This document shows, piece by piece, positions 22,129 through 31,650 of a stretch of 64,000 nt of DNA. Location: the NCBI GenBank assembly GCA_019925095.2, contig CM034412.1, forward strand, positions 8,801,501 through 8,865,500, in the 5' to 3' direction. How positions within the stretch are numbered: position 1 is the first letter of the stretch; the number at the start of each line of letters is the position of its first letter. The translations under genes were made by a program, and so were the position numbers. This DNA is from Dendrolimus kikuchii. Its lineage: Eukaryota; Arthropoda; Insecta; Lepidoptera; Lasiocampidae. The notes under the pieces were generated by a model. The model searched no databases. It was not told the DNA's origin and saw only the letters and a program-made list of their open reading frames with translations.

Positions 22129-25100
22129 GTTAGTATATTTATTTTTTATATCAAAACGAGTACAAGTTACAAGTATGTTTGATTAAATATGTATTATGTT
22201 TAGAAATTAAAAGCACAGATGTATTACACGAATCCATGATGAATAAAATATCAATATCTGTTCGTGATTTCAAAATAGTAGCCAAGATTTTAGTGAATAT
22301 TTTTATCGAAATGAATTAGGAAGGCGCCTTTTAAAAATATTGTTTATATCTGATTTTTGAATGTTTGGTTCGAATTGACTCCAAAAAGTCCTATAAGATT
22401 TCAGTGAAAATATGAGGGAAAAAACATTTTTTTTACTTTAAATTACGTGTATTTTCCAATCTCGGTATTTTGAAATATTCATAATCTCGCTCGTACGAGG
22501 TTGCAAGACCATCAGCCAGTCTACCAGACTTTTGACTTGCAAACATGAATAAAATTTCAATCGCTGACAGCTATACAACATGCTTTGCCGTAACGCCACC
22601 GTCGGGATATTACAAAATCGATTATTCTTCACAGCTCAAAAATTTCTTGACAAAAGCGGCGCATTTGGGATTTGAAATAATTCCTCTAATTCAAACATTT
22701 GGACACATGGAATATATTCTAAAGTTGCAACAATATAAACACCTAAGGGAGGATCCTTCGTATTTTGACTCGATCTGTCCTAGTCACCCTGAAAGCATTG
22801 TTTTGATCAAGAAAATGCTAGAACAGGTAAATGTGTTTTAGATAGATAGATAGATAGATAACACTTTATTGTACACCATTACAGAAAACAAAAAAATCTT
22901 ATAGCCTAAAAATATTCTAAATGTGCACAATGGGCGGTCTTATCGCTAAGAAGCGATCTCTTCCAGACAACCCGTGGCAGGAATAAAACAGATTGTATTG
23001 GCAAAGGTGGTTGGTATAAATAAATATTAGAGGTTATGCAGTTACTTACATATATTTTATTTATTTATAAACATATAAGTATGTGAAATATTATATAATA
23101 TATTATATATAATATATTATATAAAATCTGCGGAGTGACGCTCGCGGACCGCGTTCGTAATACCGAAGTAAGAAAGAGAATTGGTCTGAAAGAGAGTGTC
23201 GGGGTGAAGGTAAGGAAAGGAATGCTCCGGTGGTTCGGGCATGTGGAAAGAATGCATGATGAAAGAATGACTAAACAGATATACAATGCAAAAGTGGATG
23301 GATGCAGAAGTCGTGGAAGGCCACGACACACCTTCCATGATCAAATTGATCGTGTACTAGCAGAAGGTGATGTCAGGAGCCTTAAGAACAGACGAGCTTG
23401 CATGACAAGAGTTATGAATGTCAAAGAGGCAAGTGAGGTGTGTAAGAATAAGCCTAAATGGCACGCTGTTGTTCGTGCCTACCCCGCAAGGGAACTGGCG
23501 TGAAGTTATGTATGTATGTATGTATGTAAATATTATATAAGTAAGAATTATACTTGATAGACACATATAAATACACCTATTGATATCACATACATAAATA
23601 TATACATATCACATACATAAATATATATATACATATACATAAATATACGTAAAAATATCAAATATCACTATGTTGTAGGTAATGCTTTTTTGTCATGTTC
23701 TTAAATATTGTTAGTGATTTAGCTTGTCTAACAGTAACAGGTAGCTCATTCCAGAGTCGAATAGCCTGTACAGTAAAAGAATTATTGAAGAAAGATGAAT
23801 GATGCTTGGGAGTACTAAGTCTAAGATTCGTAGAAGGTCGTAAATTGTGAGAGGGAGAGACGAATTCAAAGCATTCTTTGAGATAATACGGGGTTGTGGG
23901 GATAAACAGCACACTGTAAAGGAGTGAAAGAATATGAGTATTCCGGCGAAAACGAATTGGCAACCACTTGAGTTTTTTACGAAATTCAGAGACGTGGTCA
24001 TATTTGCGTAACCCAAATATGAACCTTATACAAAAATTTTGGAGGCGCTCAAGCTTATTAAGTTGCTCTTGAGTCAAATCAATATAGCTGGCGTCAGCAT
24101 AATCAAGAATGGGGAGTAGTAAGGACTCTGCAAGCTTAACTTTGGTGGTTATGGGCAGGAAGTTTTTCAACCTCCCGAGGGATTTCGAAGAGAGGAAGAG
24201 ACGTCGACTCAATTCAGTTATGTTTTATTTCACATTGTATTACTGACGCGTTTCAATTTTAGAAGACTAGTAATTTATACGTGATTTTGCTCGCATTCGG
24301 ATCTACATTACGTAGAAAGTATATAATTTTCTGAGATAAAAACGCATTCTATTCGGAACTGGTAGACCCATACCGGAAAATAATCTTGATTATAGCTCTT
24401 ATCTGATCTCCTAAAAAAGCTTTCATAGAATATCAGAGTTGCGTATGAGGAATGAGAGTTCCAATGCCCAGTTCCCCATCGTCCTATGATATGTTCCCCT
24501 ATTCACCTATTTCATTCTCTTATTCCATCCTTTCTATCCCGTTCCTCCTGTCTGTTTTCTATCTATTGCATACCCTTTATTCCATCCTAATTCTCCATAA
24601 TCCACTCCATCCCATACCAAACTTCGTTGACTTCATCCCTGGTATTGTAAACGTCTATAGGTGACGGTAGCAATTTTTTATCAGGTCAGCCGTCTGTCTG
24701 TTTGCCAGCATCGCAATTAAAAATGTCCATACCAGTTATAGACGGTCTAAGATCTTAAAATCCCTTATATTCTTATAGTAGATAAATTTCTTAAATTATC
24801 ATCCCGCTATTTAGTCTGATCTGGGTACCAGCCCAGAGTAGTCTATTGTACATATGTTACCCATAACATAAACGTAACTTGCTTAACTTGGGAATATACG
24901 ATGTATGTGGTTGTCTGTAGATTTTTTTTTTCATTTCTGTTTCTAGGTGATATACTTTCACAATAATATCTCAACTTTAAAATTCATCCATATTGGTTGT
25001 GATGAAGTTTATCATATCAATAAATGCACCTTGTGTCGTCAGAAGAGGCTGGTAGACTTGTAAGTAATTAATTGTAAAGCTCGATTCACGCTATTATGCC

Positions 25101-26705
25101 GTTTACCGTTCAATTTCGCTCCGGTCTCAGTCCGATCAAATATCGCTGTGTCGACACAAAGGCATATTCACACTGTCGGTACAATCATGACAGGTCCGTT
25201 CTCGCTTCAGTTAAATATTCTTTTCGACGAACCAGTATCGCCGCGATATTGGAATAGATCTAGACCGATACGATGGATGAGAATTCTTTGATTTTTTCTT
25301 GTTTAAGAATATTTGATCGGACCGGAACAGACCGAGACCGGAGCGTGATTGAACCGTAAACGACGACATAGTTTAAATCGAGTCTAACTGTATCAACTGT
25401 TTATTTTTATTTTTAGTAATATTATGTAGCTATGTACGCTATATTTCATATGTCAATAAGATTTCATTTTATTTCAAGAAACTTATTTCTGATATCCAAA
25501 TAAGATAACGTTTTCTGATTTACGTAAATGCGCTTATCACACTGTTTTGATGTCCATCTTAAGATTCCGTAGGCATTTTGGCCAAAACAGAATTTATATA
25601 TTTTTGTCATGTACATCCGTTCTCTGTTGTCCGTCTATTATACTTACCTTCCGCTTCATCTACTTTAATTAATCTCGTTATAATAAACGTTTGTTATGTA
25701 CTGATAGTTAACTAACCCAAGTTGACATTTGTTCATATTACTTTCAGGGACATTTTTGTAAACCATCTGCAATCCGTCATTGGATTTGTGAAAGAAATAA
25801 GTCCAGATACAAAAGTACTTATGTGGGATGACATGTTTCGTGGAATTAACTCAGATTTACCAAAAACCATATTGCATGACACTGAACCAGTCTATTGGGA
25901 CTACAAACCTAAGATCACGATATCTCATATAGATTTAATGAAGTATCGGCGAAAGTTCCAGAATATTTGGATCGCTTCTGCCTTCAAAGGAGCTGATGAT
26001 CGTAGAAGTATTTTGCCGAAATTGAACAATCGTTTTCTAAACCACCATAGCTGGATGTCATCAATTTCAAATTACAAATTTGGTGGAGAACCCTCTGTGT
26101 ATAATTTCAGAGGAATCATTTTAACTGGTTGGTCGAGATACACTCATATGGATGTTCCTTGTGAACTTTTACCAGCGTCTATCCATAGTCTTTTATTAAG
26201 CTTGCTTGTTATTAATCAATATAGAACTAAATCAAACATCTCAGAATCGATTTTGAGTTCTGATGAATTTTATAAAAAATACATTGAGAAAGAATTCTAT
26301 AAACTCCTGAAGTGTAATAATTATACTAGCCAAAACGACTTATGGTGTGCTACAAAAAGCGAGAAACTTGTTGACTTACTTAAAATGTTAAAAGCCTTTA
26401 ATGAAGAAATAGATATAGCTTTTGCAGATAAAGGTCTTAATATGATTGAATTTAATACCAAACGTTTTTATATTAATAAACTTAATGGATTTGATCATTT
26501 GAAATGGTGTAATGATTATATTAAAACCTTAGCTGATATAGAGCACAAGTTGCGTGATGTAATGTCTGTATTTTATGACAGTGATATCATTAAGGAGTAT
26601 GTTACTTATTTAATATATCCTATCAAAACAAGGCTTAATAATTCAGCTAGAATTCTAAACGAGTATTTATATAACATAGAATCTTGGAGAACGAGAAGAG
26701 TTTGA
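21805..26705 (+). CDS. HEXD: hexosaminidase D-like GH20 glycosidase, membrane-anchored (4 coding exons)
   Basis: Joined coding exons 21805-22128, 22635-22826, 24947-25059 and 25748-26705 give about 528 residues, close to vertebrate HEXD length. Family enzymes remove terminal beta-linked N-acetylhexosamines. Visible family blocks are LPYVVVHIDLKGSPPK (from ~residue 49), GLLVEYEDMFPF, IIPLIQTFGHMEY, the acidic pair in FIHIGCDEVYH (D191/E192, expected catalytic), VLMWDDMFRG, IWIASAFKGADD and GIILTGWSRYTH. Residues 12-31 are a strongly hydrophobic segment after a Lys-rich start, predicting a type II signal anchor that vertebrate HEXD lacks. The start is ATGATG at 21805/21808. Exons 2-4 join in phase; the exon 1 donor is less certain (22129 keeps family spacing, 22119 is an alternative). 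The frame is intact, so the gene is probably functional. Confidence 0.9.
22635..22826 (+). CDS. HEXD: HEXD-like gene, coding exon 2
   Basis: Acceptor TTCTTCACAG, then 64 codons from LKNFLTK through IQTFGHMEYILK to KKMLEQ, donor GTAAAT at 22827, phase 0. The donor lies 14 nt before the (GATA)n tail of a retroelement. Confidence 0.9.
23110..23535 (+). mobile_element. RTE-like retrotransposon 3' fragment with (ATGT)n tail
   Basis: Encodes a polymerase C-terminus (23135-23503) with MLRWFGHVERMHDER, GRPRHTFHDQIDR and AYPARELA, ending immediately at an (ATGT)n tail. The flanks are AT-rich (AATATTATATAA on the right, similar sequence on the left), so the target duplication cannot be placed exactly. 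Confidence 0.85.
23658..24212 (-). pseudogene. CR1/jockey-like reverse transcriptase, C-terminal part
   Basis: An open frame of 184 codons corresponding to the region after the polymerase active site; the catalytic motifs are missing through 5' truncation. LNKLERLQNFCIRFIFGLRK and WNELPVTVRQ are hallmarks of this lepidopteran group. Not a host gene. Confidence 0.85.
24638..24716 (-). repeat. Metulj/Lep1-like repeat head fragment
   Basis: TGTAAACGTCTATAGGTGAC and CAGCCGTCTGTCTGTTTGCC are the reverse complement of the start of the 300 bp repeat. Confidence 0.6.
24815..24935 (+). repeat. tRNA-derived SINE (family B), 5' truncated
   Basis: GTTACCCATAACATAAACG and AACTTGCTTAACTTGGGA match the family tail. 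It ends in a T-rich run just upstream of HEXD exon 3, close to its polypyrimidine tract. Confidence 0.65.
24947..25059 (+). CDS. HEXD: HEXD-like gene, coding exon 3 (catalytic DE)
   Basis: Acceptor TTTCTAG, then VIYFHNN...FIHIGCDEVYHINKC, donor GTAAGT at 25060 in phase 2. It carries the adjacent Asp-Glu pair expected to act in substrate-assisted catalysis. Confidence 0.9.
25077..25385. mobile_element. palindromic MITE in intron 3 of the HEXD-like gene
   Basis: The ~75 nt ends (CGATTCACGC...CGTTTACCGTTC...CGCTCCGGTCTC; ...GATCGGACCGG...GAGACCGGAGCGTG...AAATCGAG) are imperfect inverted copies around a ~150 nt centre. No coding capacity. Likely a non-autonomous DNA transposon. Confidence 0.75.
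25748..26705 (+). CDS. HEXD: HEXD-like gene, coding exon 4
   Basis: Acceptor ACTTTCAG. The first base completes the Leu codon split across intron 3, and the frame runs 319 codons to TGA at 26703. It contains WDDMFRG, ASAFKG and GIILTGWSRY. The last ~150 residues are Lys/Asn-rich and less conserved. Confidence 0.92.
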
Positions 26706-27113
26706 GTAATTTTCAATTAGTATTAAATTTTGCAACCATTACAAATGATTAAATCTATCTTATAACAGAATTTAGCACGTGTTTGATTTTATTTTTGTAT
26801 AGAGTTATTAATAGTATAGTAGTATCTTCCAAACGACTACAGATAAAACAATCACAACAATCGTTGCTTTCTGGCGAAATTCAATCCGAGTGGTTTTTGA
26901 CAAAAATTACAGTCACGTTTATAAAAATACTTAAAAACAGATTTTATTAAGGTAAAGTTCAGTTTTAACGAAAATTAATTATCTCACTTATTACGTAAAG
27001 GAAAACATCGTGAAAACCTACCCATATTACCGCTATATGATTTTATCAAATTTTATACAAATATGACATATACCTGTTAAGAGGGGAATTCATGAAATAT
27101 TTTTTCTGTATTA
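26706..27113 (+). other. 3' flank of the HEXD-like gene
   Basis: Holds the 3' UTR and flank. ATTAAA occurs within ~50 nt of the stop (near 26723 and 26748) as a weak polyadenylation signal. No strong AATAAA was seen. Confidence 0.4.
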
Positions 27114-27118
27114 TAATA

Positions 27119-27731
27119 TTGTTACGAGTTGCTAGACTCGAATTAAAACAAAATGCCGTTGGAATTATTATAGAGTTTATTTGGATTATACAAACACGTA
27201 TAACACAGGTACAAATATAACCAAACACAACAAATCCAAACGTAATTCAGGAGGTCGTAATTCAATAAAACGCGCAAAGTCCGTCACTAATAGCTTTCCG
27301 AAAGTACTCACGTCTCGCCTTGAACGTGGTTTTCGCTCGACTGCCCCCTCTCCCCATCAGGCCGTCGTTTTATACTTGACAAATACAAATGTGCCCGTAT
27401 CGTAGTCGACATAATCCGCAACACCTGGCTAATGATAAACGACTATAAACGAGTACAATAAAACAATGGGCTGTTCCCTAGAAACATATGCCAGTAAATA
27501 AGTAAACAAAAGAAGACGATCATAAAAGAATGACAATGCGTTCAAATGACGACAGGTAATAAAATGTGTTTTTACAGATATGCAGGTGGATTTTGTTTTT
27601 GTCGGAACCTAAGTTACATACATACATACATAACTTCACGCCAGTTCCCTTGCGGGGTAGGCACGAACAACAGAGCGCCATTTAGGCCCATTCTTACACA
27701 CCTCACTTGCTTCCTACCTAAGTTGATACAA
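27119..27731 (-). repeat. solo LTR with TAATA target duplication, containing an RTE insertion
   Basis: Minus-strand copy of the 17121-17600 LTR, flanked by TAATA at 27114-27118 and 27732-27736, the reverse complement of the other copy's TATTA. It is split near one end by the 27616-27715 insertion. Confidence 0.85.
27616..27715 (-). mobile_element. short RTE-like 3'-end insertion inside the solo LTR, 9-bp target duplication
   Basis: The (ACAT)n tail is followed by the reverse complement of the RTE 3' end back to AAGCAAGTGAGG. ACCTAAGTT flanks it at 27607-27615 and 27716-27724; removing one copy restores the LTR end. Confidence 0.9.
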
Positions 27732-27924
27732 TAATACCCTTTCCAAGCATTTATTTTACTTTTGACAGCTCGATGAAGGATCAATTAGTCATGTCCTAAC
27801 GGGTTTACTGACTCGATTAGTTATAAAAATCGAGTTCATTTATAAATAAGTTCCAAGTAAGTAACTATATATTTTGACTAAAAGTACTATATCGTGTAAT
27901 AAATATACCCACATTACAATGAAC

Positions 27925-28103
27925 ATATTTTATATATATTAAATAATCCATTTAAAACGGCACTTATAATAATTGTCTTTTTTTTTTAGTAAAATTTGGC
28001 TGATACTCGGTACATATGTAATTTGAATACCGAGGGTGGCCAAGGGATACTTTTCATCGTAAAGTTTATCCCGGAAACTTTCAATTTATTTAAGTATAGT
28101 TTC
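27925..28103. repeat. left direct repeat flanking the minisatellite
   Basis: AATCCATTTAAAACGGC, CTTATAATAATTGTC and TTTCAATTTATTTAAGTATA are shared in order with 29834-29962. This copy has ~60 nt extra. Confidence 0.7.
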
Positions 28104-29490
28104 AGTTTTGGTAGTTGTGGTAGTCTTGCTATTTTCGGTAGTTTATGCTGGTAGTTTTGGTAGTTTCGGTTGTTTTGGTAGTTGTGGTAGTTTTGTTTTG
28201 TAGATTTGGTAGTTTCGGTAGATTTGGTAGTTGTGGTAGTTTTGGTAGTTGTGGTAGTTTTGGTTTGTAGATTTGGTAGTTTCGGTAGTTGTGGTAGTTT
28301 TGGTAGGTAGTAGTGGTAGTATTGGTAGTTGTGGTAGTTTTGGTAGTTTTGATTGGTAGATTTGGTAATTGTGGTAGTTTTGATTGGTAGATTTGGTAAT
28401 TGTGGTAGTTTAGGTAGTTGTGGTAGTTTTGATTGGTGGATTTGATAGTTTGGGTAGATTTGGTAGTTTTGGTAGTAGTGGTAGTATTGGTAGTTATGGT
28501 AGTTTTGGTTTGTAGATTTGGTAGTTATAGTAGTTTTCGTTGGTAGATTCGGTTATTTTGGTAGTTGTGGTAGTGTGGATAGTTGTGGTAGTTTTGATAG
28601 TTGTGGTAGTTTTGGTTGGTCGATTTGGTATATTCGGTTGTTTTGGTAGTTGCGGTAGTTTTGATAGTTGTGTTAGTTTTGGTAGTTGTGGTAGTTTTGG
28701 TAGTTGTGGTAGTTTTGATAGTTGTGGTAGTTTTGATAGTTGTGGTAGTTTTGGTTGGTCGATTTGGTTTATTCGGTTGTTTTGGTAGTTGCGGTACTTT
28801 TGATAGTTGTGGTAGTTTTGGTTGGTTGATTTGGTATATTTGGTTGTTTTGGTAGTTGCGGTAGTTTTGATAGTTGTGGTAGTTTTGGTAGTTGTGGTAG
28901 TTTTGATAGTTGTGGTAGTTTTGATAGTTGTGGTAGTTTTGGTAGTTGTGGTAGTTTTGGTAGTTGTGGTAGTTTTGTTAGTTGTGGTGACTTTGGTAGT
29001 TGTGGTAGTTTTGATTGGTAGATTTGGTAATTGTGGTAGTTTTGGTAGTTGTGGTAGTTGTGGTGACTTTGGTAGTTGTGGTAGTTTTGATAGTTGTGGT
29101 AGTTTTGATAGTTGTGGTAGTTTTGGTAGTTGTGGTAGTTTTGGTAGTTGTGGTAGTTTTGATTGGTAGATTTGATAATTGTGGTAGTTTTGGTAGTTTT
29201 GATTGGTAGATTTGGTAATTGTGGTAGTTTTGGTAGTTGTGGTAGTTTTGATAGTTGTGGTAGTTTTGGTAGTTGTGGTAGTTTTGTTAGTTTTGGTAGT
29301 TTTGATTGGTAGATTTGGTAATTGTGGTAGTTTTGGTAGTCGTGGTAGTTTTGATTGGTAGATTTGGTAATTGTAGTAGTTTAGGTAGTTGTGGCAGTTT
29401 TGGTTGGTGGATTTGGTAGTTTTGGTTGGTAGATTTGGTAGTTTCGGCAGTTTTAGTATGTTTGGTAGTTTTGGTCGTTTGTGTAGTTTA
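28104..29490. repeat. ~1.4 kb minisatellite of TGGTAGTTT-type 9/18-bp units
   Basis: Imperfect repeats of GGTAGTTGTGGTAGTTTT, with occasional GATTGGTAGATTTGGTAA variants giving a higher-order pattern. The + strand is almost free of C. Because the unit is a multiple of three, frames stay open on both strands (for example a 333-codon Pro/Thr/Lys/Leu frame on minus), but no start context, splice site or non-repetitive domain supports a gene. Confidence 0.9.
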
Positions 29491-29504
29491 CACAATATTT
29501 ATTT

Positions 29505-29833
29505 ATATAAATAAAACTAGAACGGGTTGAAATAAGGTATTAAAGTTTGTATGGGGGACCAATCATTTATCAAGTTTATAGATACAAAAATTCACAATCT
29601 TTAAAAAAATGCGACTTTCGCTCGATCTGTCTGTCTGAATACCGAAAATGGACATAGATTCTATTCATCCCGGTAGATTGGATAGTTTGCGATATAAAAT
29701 GAAGTAAATCTTCCGAGGGCAAATAGCACCAACATAAAAATACAATACAATATATCCTGTATTAACGCCTGCTCTTAAAACAAGAGGTACGCACTAGAGT
29801 TTGACGCGCGGCGGAGCCGCGGGGTAAACTCTA
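29505..29833 (+). mobile_element. Helitron-like 3' end with terminal hairpin
   Basis: Ends with a GC-rich hairpin (GCGGCGGAGCCGC) then CTCTAGT, and passes directly into the right direct repeat. A hairpin ~10 nt before CTAG fits Helitron termini. The 5' end was not located. Confidence 0.55.
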
Positions 29834-29962
29834 GTATTTTATATATATTAAATAATCCATTTAAAACGGCGCTTATAATAATTGTCGTATTATTTTTTTT
29901 AAGTACTTTTTTTTTAATTTCCTTATCGATTACTTTCAATTTATTTAAGTATAGTTTCGATG
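29834..29962. repeat. right direct repeat flanking the minisatellite
   Basis: Second copy of 27925-28103, beginning immediately after the Helitron-like terminus. Confidence 0.7.
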
Positions 29963-30634
29963 GTTTAATTGTCTGTGCGCAACAGGACTCACAAAACTTT
30001 ACTATTACGTCACCCACAACAATAAAGTACGACAACTATGTCATTTGTTTCATGTAGGCTTTACTGTCAAGAAATACGCAACTTGATAGACGTGCAAACG
30101 TCAAAAGTAACATAAGCGTTTGGAAACAGTATAGTGTATTAATAATATGTATTATTTTTTGTCTTATTTGACATCTAGTATAACACGATATCACCGTGCA
30201 TGCATCTAAAGATGTTCTTTGCATAAAATTTTATTAATCGGCACACGTCTGGAGTTGAGGGAAAATGTTCCAATATAACTTTTCTTTCGGCTGAAATCCT
30301 TAAAGTGACGAATCGTGTTTTTCGTCGTTTCGTGATCATTCTAAAGGAAAAGCTTTCTATATTGAATAGTGGTATAATCAATCAAAGTATAATGCCCTGA
30401 GGTGGTGGTTGGGCACGGCCTTTTAAGACAAAGTGAGAAATTAGCATTGCAAAAGAAGTAAGCCTTATGAGACCGCTTTTCGTGTTTTTATTAGAATTCC
30501 GTTGTCTTTTTAGCATCTATGTTTTTGTCATACCTATCTATTTTTCTGTTTGAAACGTTGTTATTAACAACTATTAGATTTATATATGATTATGGATAAA
30601 ATTTGTTAGGAAGATGTATATATAATAATTACAG
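29963..30634. other. no feature recognised
   Basis: No credible coding frame or repeat match. Confidence 0.4.
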
Positions 30635-30918
30635 CCCATAAATGCCCCACTGTTGGGCTCGGGCCTCCCATTATAAGGGAACGGACACTATACCCGCCAT
30701 GCTTGTCCAAGGCTGCGTGACAAGTTTGACACATCAGTTAAGTCAATGTGCAGGTTGCATCACGATCTTTTCCTTCACCGTTGTTAGCACGTGATAATTG
30801 TAACAATATGCACATTAGGTCAAAATACTGCCTAAGTGGTGCATGCGTTCCGGACAGAATCGAACTCGCGCCCTCTGAGCATGGGACGCTTGCGCTAGCC
30901 ATTACGCTACCACGACTT
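30635..30918 (-). repeat. tRNA-derived SINE (family C)
   Basis: On the minus strand: GTGGTAGCGTAATGGCTAGC (A-box-like) and GCGCGAGTTCGATTC (B-box-like) at a tRNA-like spacing, then a body ending CCCAACAGTGGGGCATTTAT and GGGCTGTAATTA. The promoter boxes look intact. Confidence 0.75.
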
Positions 30919-30969
30919 TGAAGATGGAAGATGTAGTACTTTCTTAATTTTTCGCGACTAGAACACATT

Positions 30970-31065
30970 TTAAGTATGGTATTTTATTTGATTTTTATTC
31001 TGACGTTTCGGCCTCTTGTCAGTAGCTGTGATCATGGAAGACAAAGATGTCAAATGTCAGTAAGT
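30970..31065 (-). repeat. copy of the GGCCGAAACGTC repeat
   Basis: TTCTGACGTTTCGGCC and GTGATCATGGAAGACAAAGA match 8005-8192 on the opposite strand. The stem before GAAACGTC is not preserved. Confidence 0.6.
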
Positions 31066-31329
31066 AATGATAAAGATATTGTTGCGAGCGATAGTGGAAA
31101 GATCTACCTAGTTGATTTAAAGAGTTTCAGAAAAATCTAGAAGATTCCAGAGGAAAAAGACTAACAACGACAATGACATGACAGCGACAATTTTAACGTA
31201 TTGCTGTCATGTTCAGTTCAGGTTACTTCCACCTTTGCTTTTCTAGATGGCGCTACGGGTATATTTCAATTTTTCAATAGGTACATTGAAGTAAAAGTCA
31301 AGTATTTTTTATTGATGTATGAGTTTGTG

Positions 31330-31518
31330 GTTGACCACTGTCTCACCTGATGTTGAGTGATGAAGCGATCAAGGATAGAGCATGCTTACCTAGAAATTTG
31401 TCAGGAAAAACAGACTCCGGCAATTCATTCCACTCTTCGGTCGTACGCACCAGAAAAGATGAAGCGAAGCGCTTGATTCTAGCTGATGGTGTTTCCACCA
31501 CGCAATAGTGGCGTAAAC
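31330..31518 (-). pseudogene. jockey-like reverse transcriptase C-terminal remnant
   Basis: The minus strand encodes RHYCVVETPSARIKRFASSF, then EEWNELPESVFP, and a stop. This is the typical end of a lepidopteran jockey-like polymerase, reduced to ~60 codons. Confidence 0.7.
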
Positions 31519-31549
31519 TGGTGTGTCCGATTGTCCAATAGTACCTACC

Positions 31550-31650
31550 TATAAAATGGTAAAAGTTCGACTTTTCTAAAATTTATAACATGCCCCCTTC
31601 ATTGCATATCCTTTTTCAACGCAAGCGAAGCCATGGGCAAAAGCATGTAT
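31550..31650 (+). repeat. degraded Helitron-like terminus
   Basis: ACGCAAGCGAAGCCATGGGC near 31619 resembles the conserved GCGAAGCCGYGGGCAA end of the Helitron-like families here, without the CTAGT. Confidence 0.4.

Larger units (their letters stand above)
22841..24226 (-). mobile_element. CR1-like non-LTR retrotransposon, 5' truncated, in intron 2 of the HEXD-like gene
   Basis: Read on the minus strand: a reverse transcriptase C-terminal frame (24212-23658, 184 codons, with LLPILDYADASY, LNKLERLQNFCIRFIFG, VQAIRLWNELP), an AT-rich 3' UTR, the conserved GGTTGTCTGGAAGAGATCGC hairpin block, ACAATAAAGTGTTATC and a (TATC)n tail at 22860-22841. An RTE fragment at ~23110-23530 sits inside its 3' UTR. 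Confidence 0.85.

Noticed and set aside
28494..29495. 333-codon Pro/Thr/Lys/Leu repetitive open frame on the minus strand
   Set aside because: It is generated entirely by the 9/18-bp minisatellite. Other frames on both strands are also open, and no unique domain is present.
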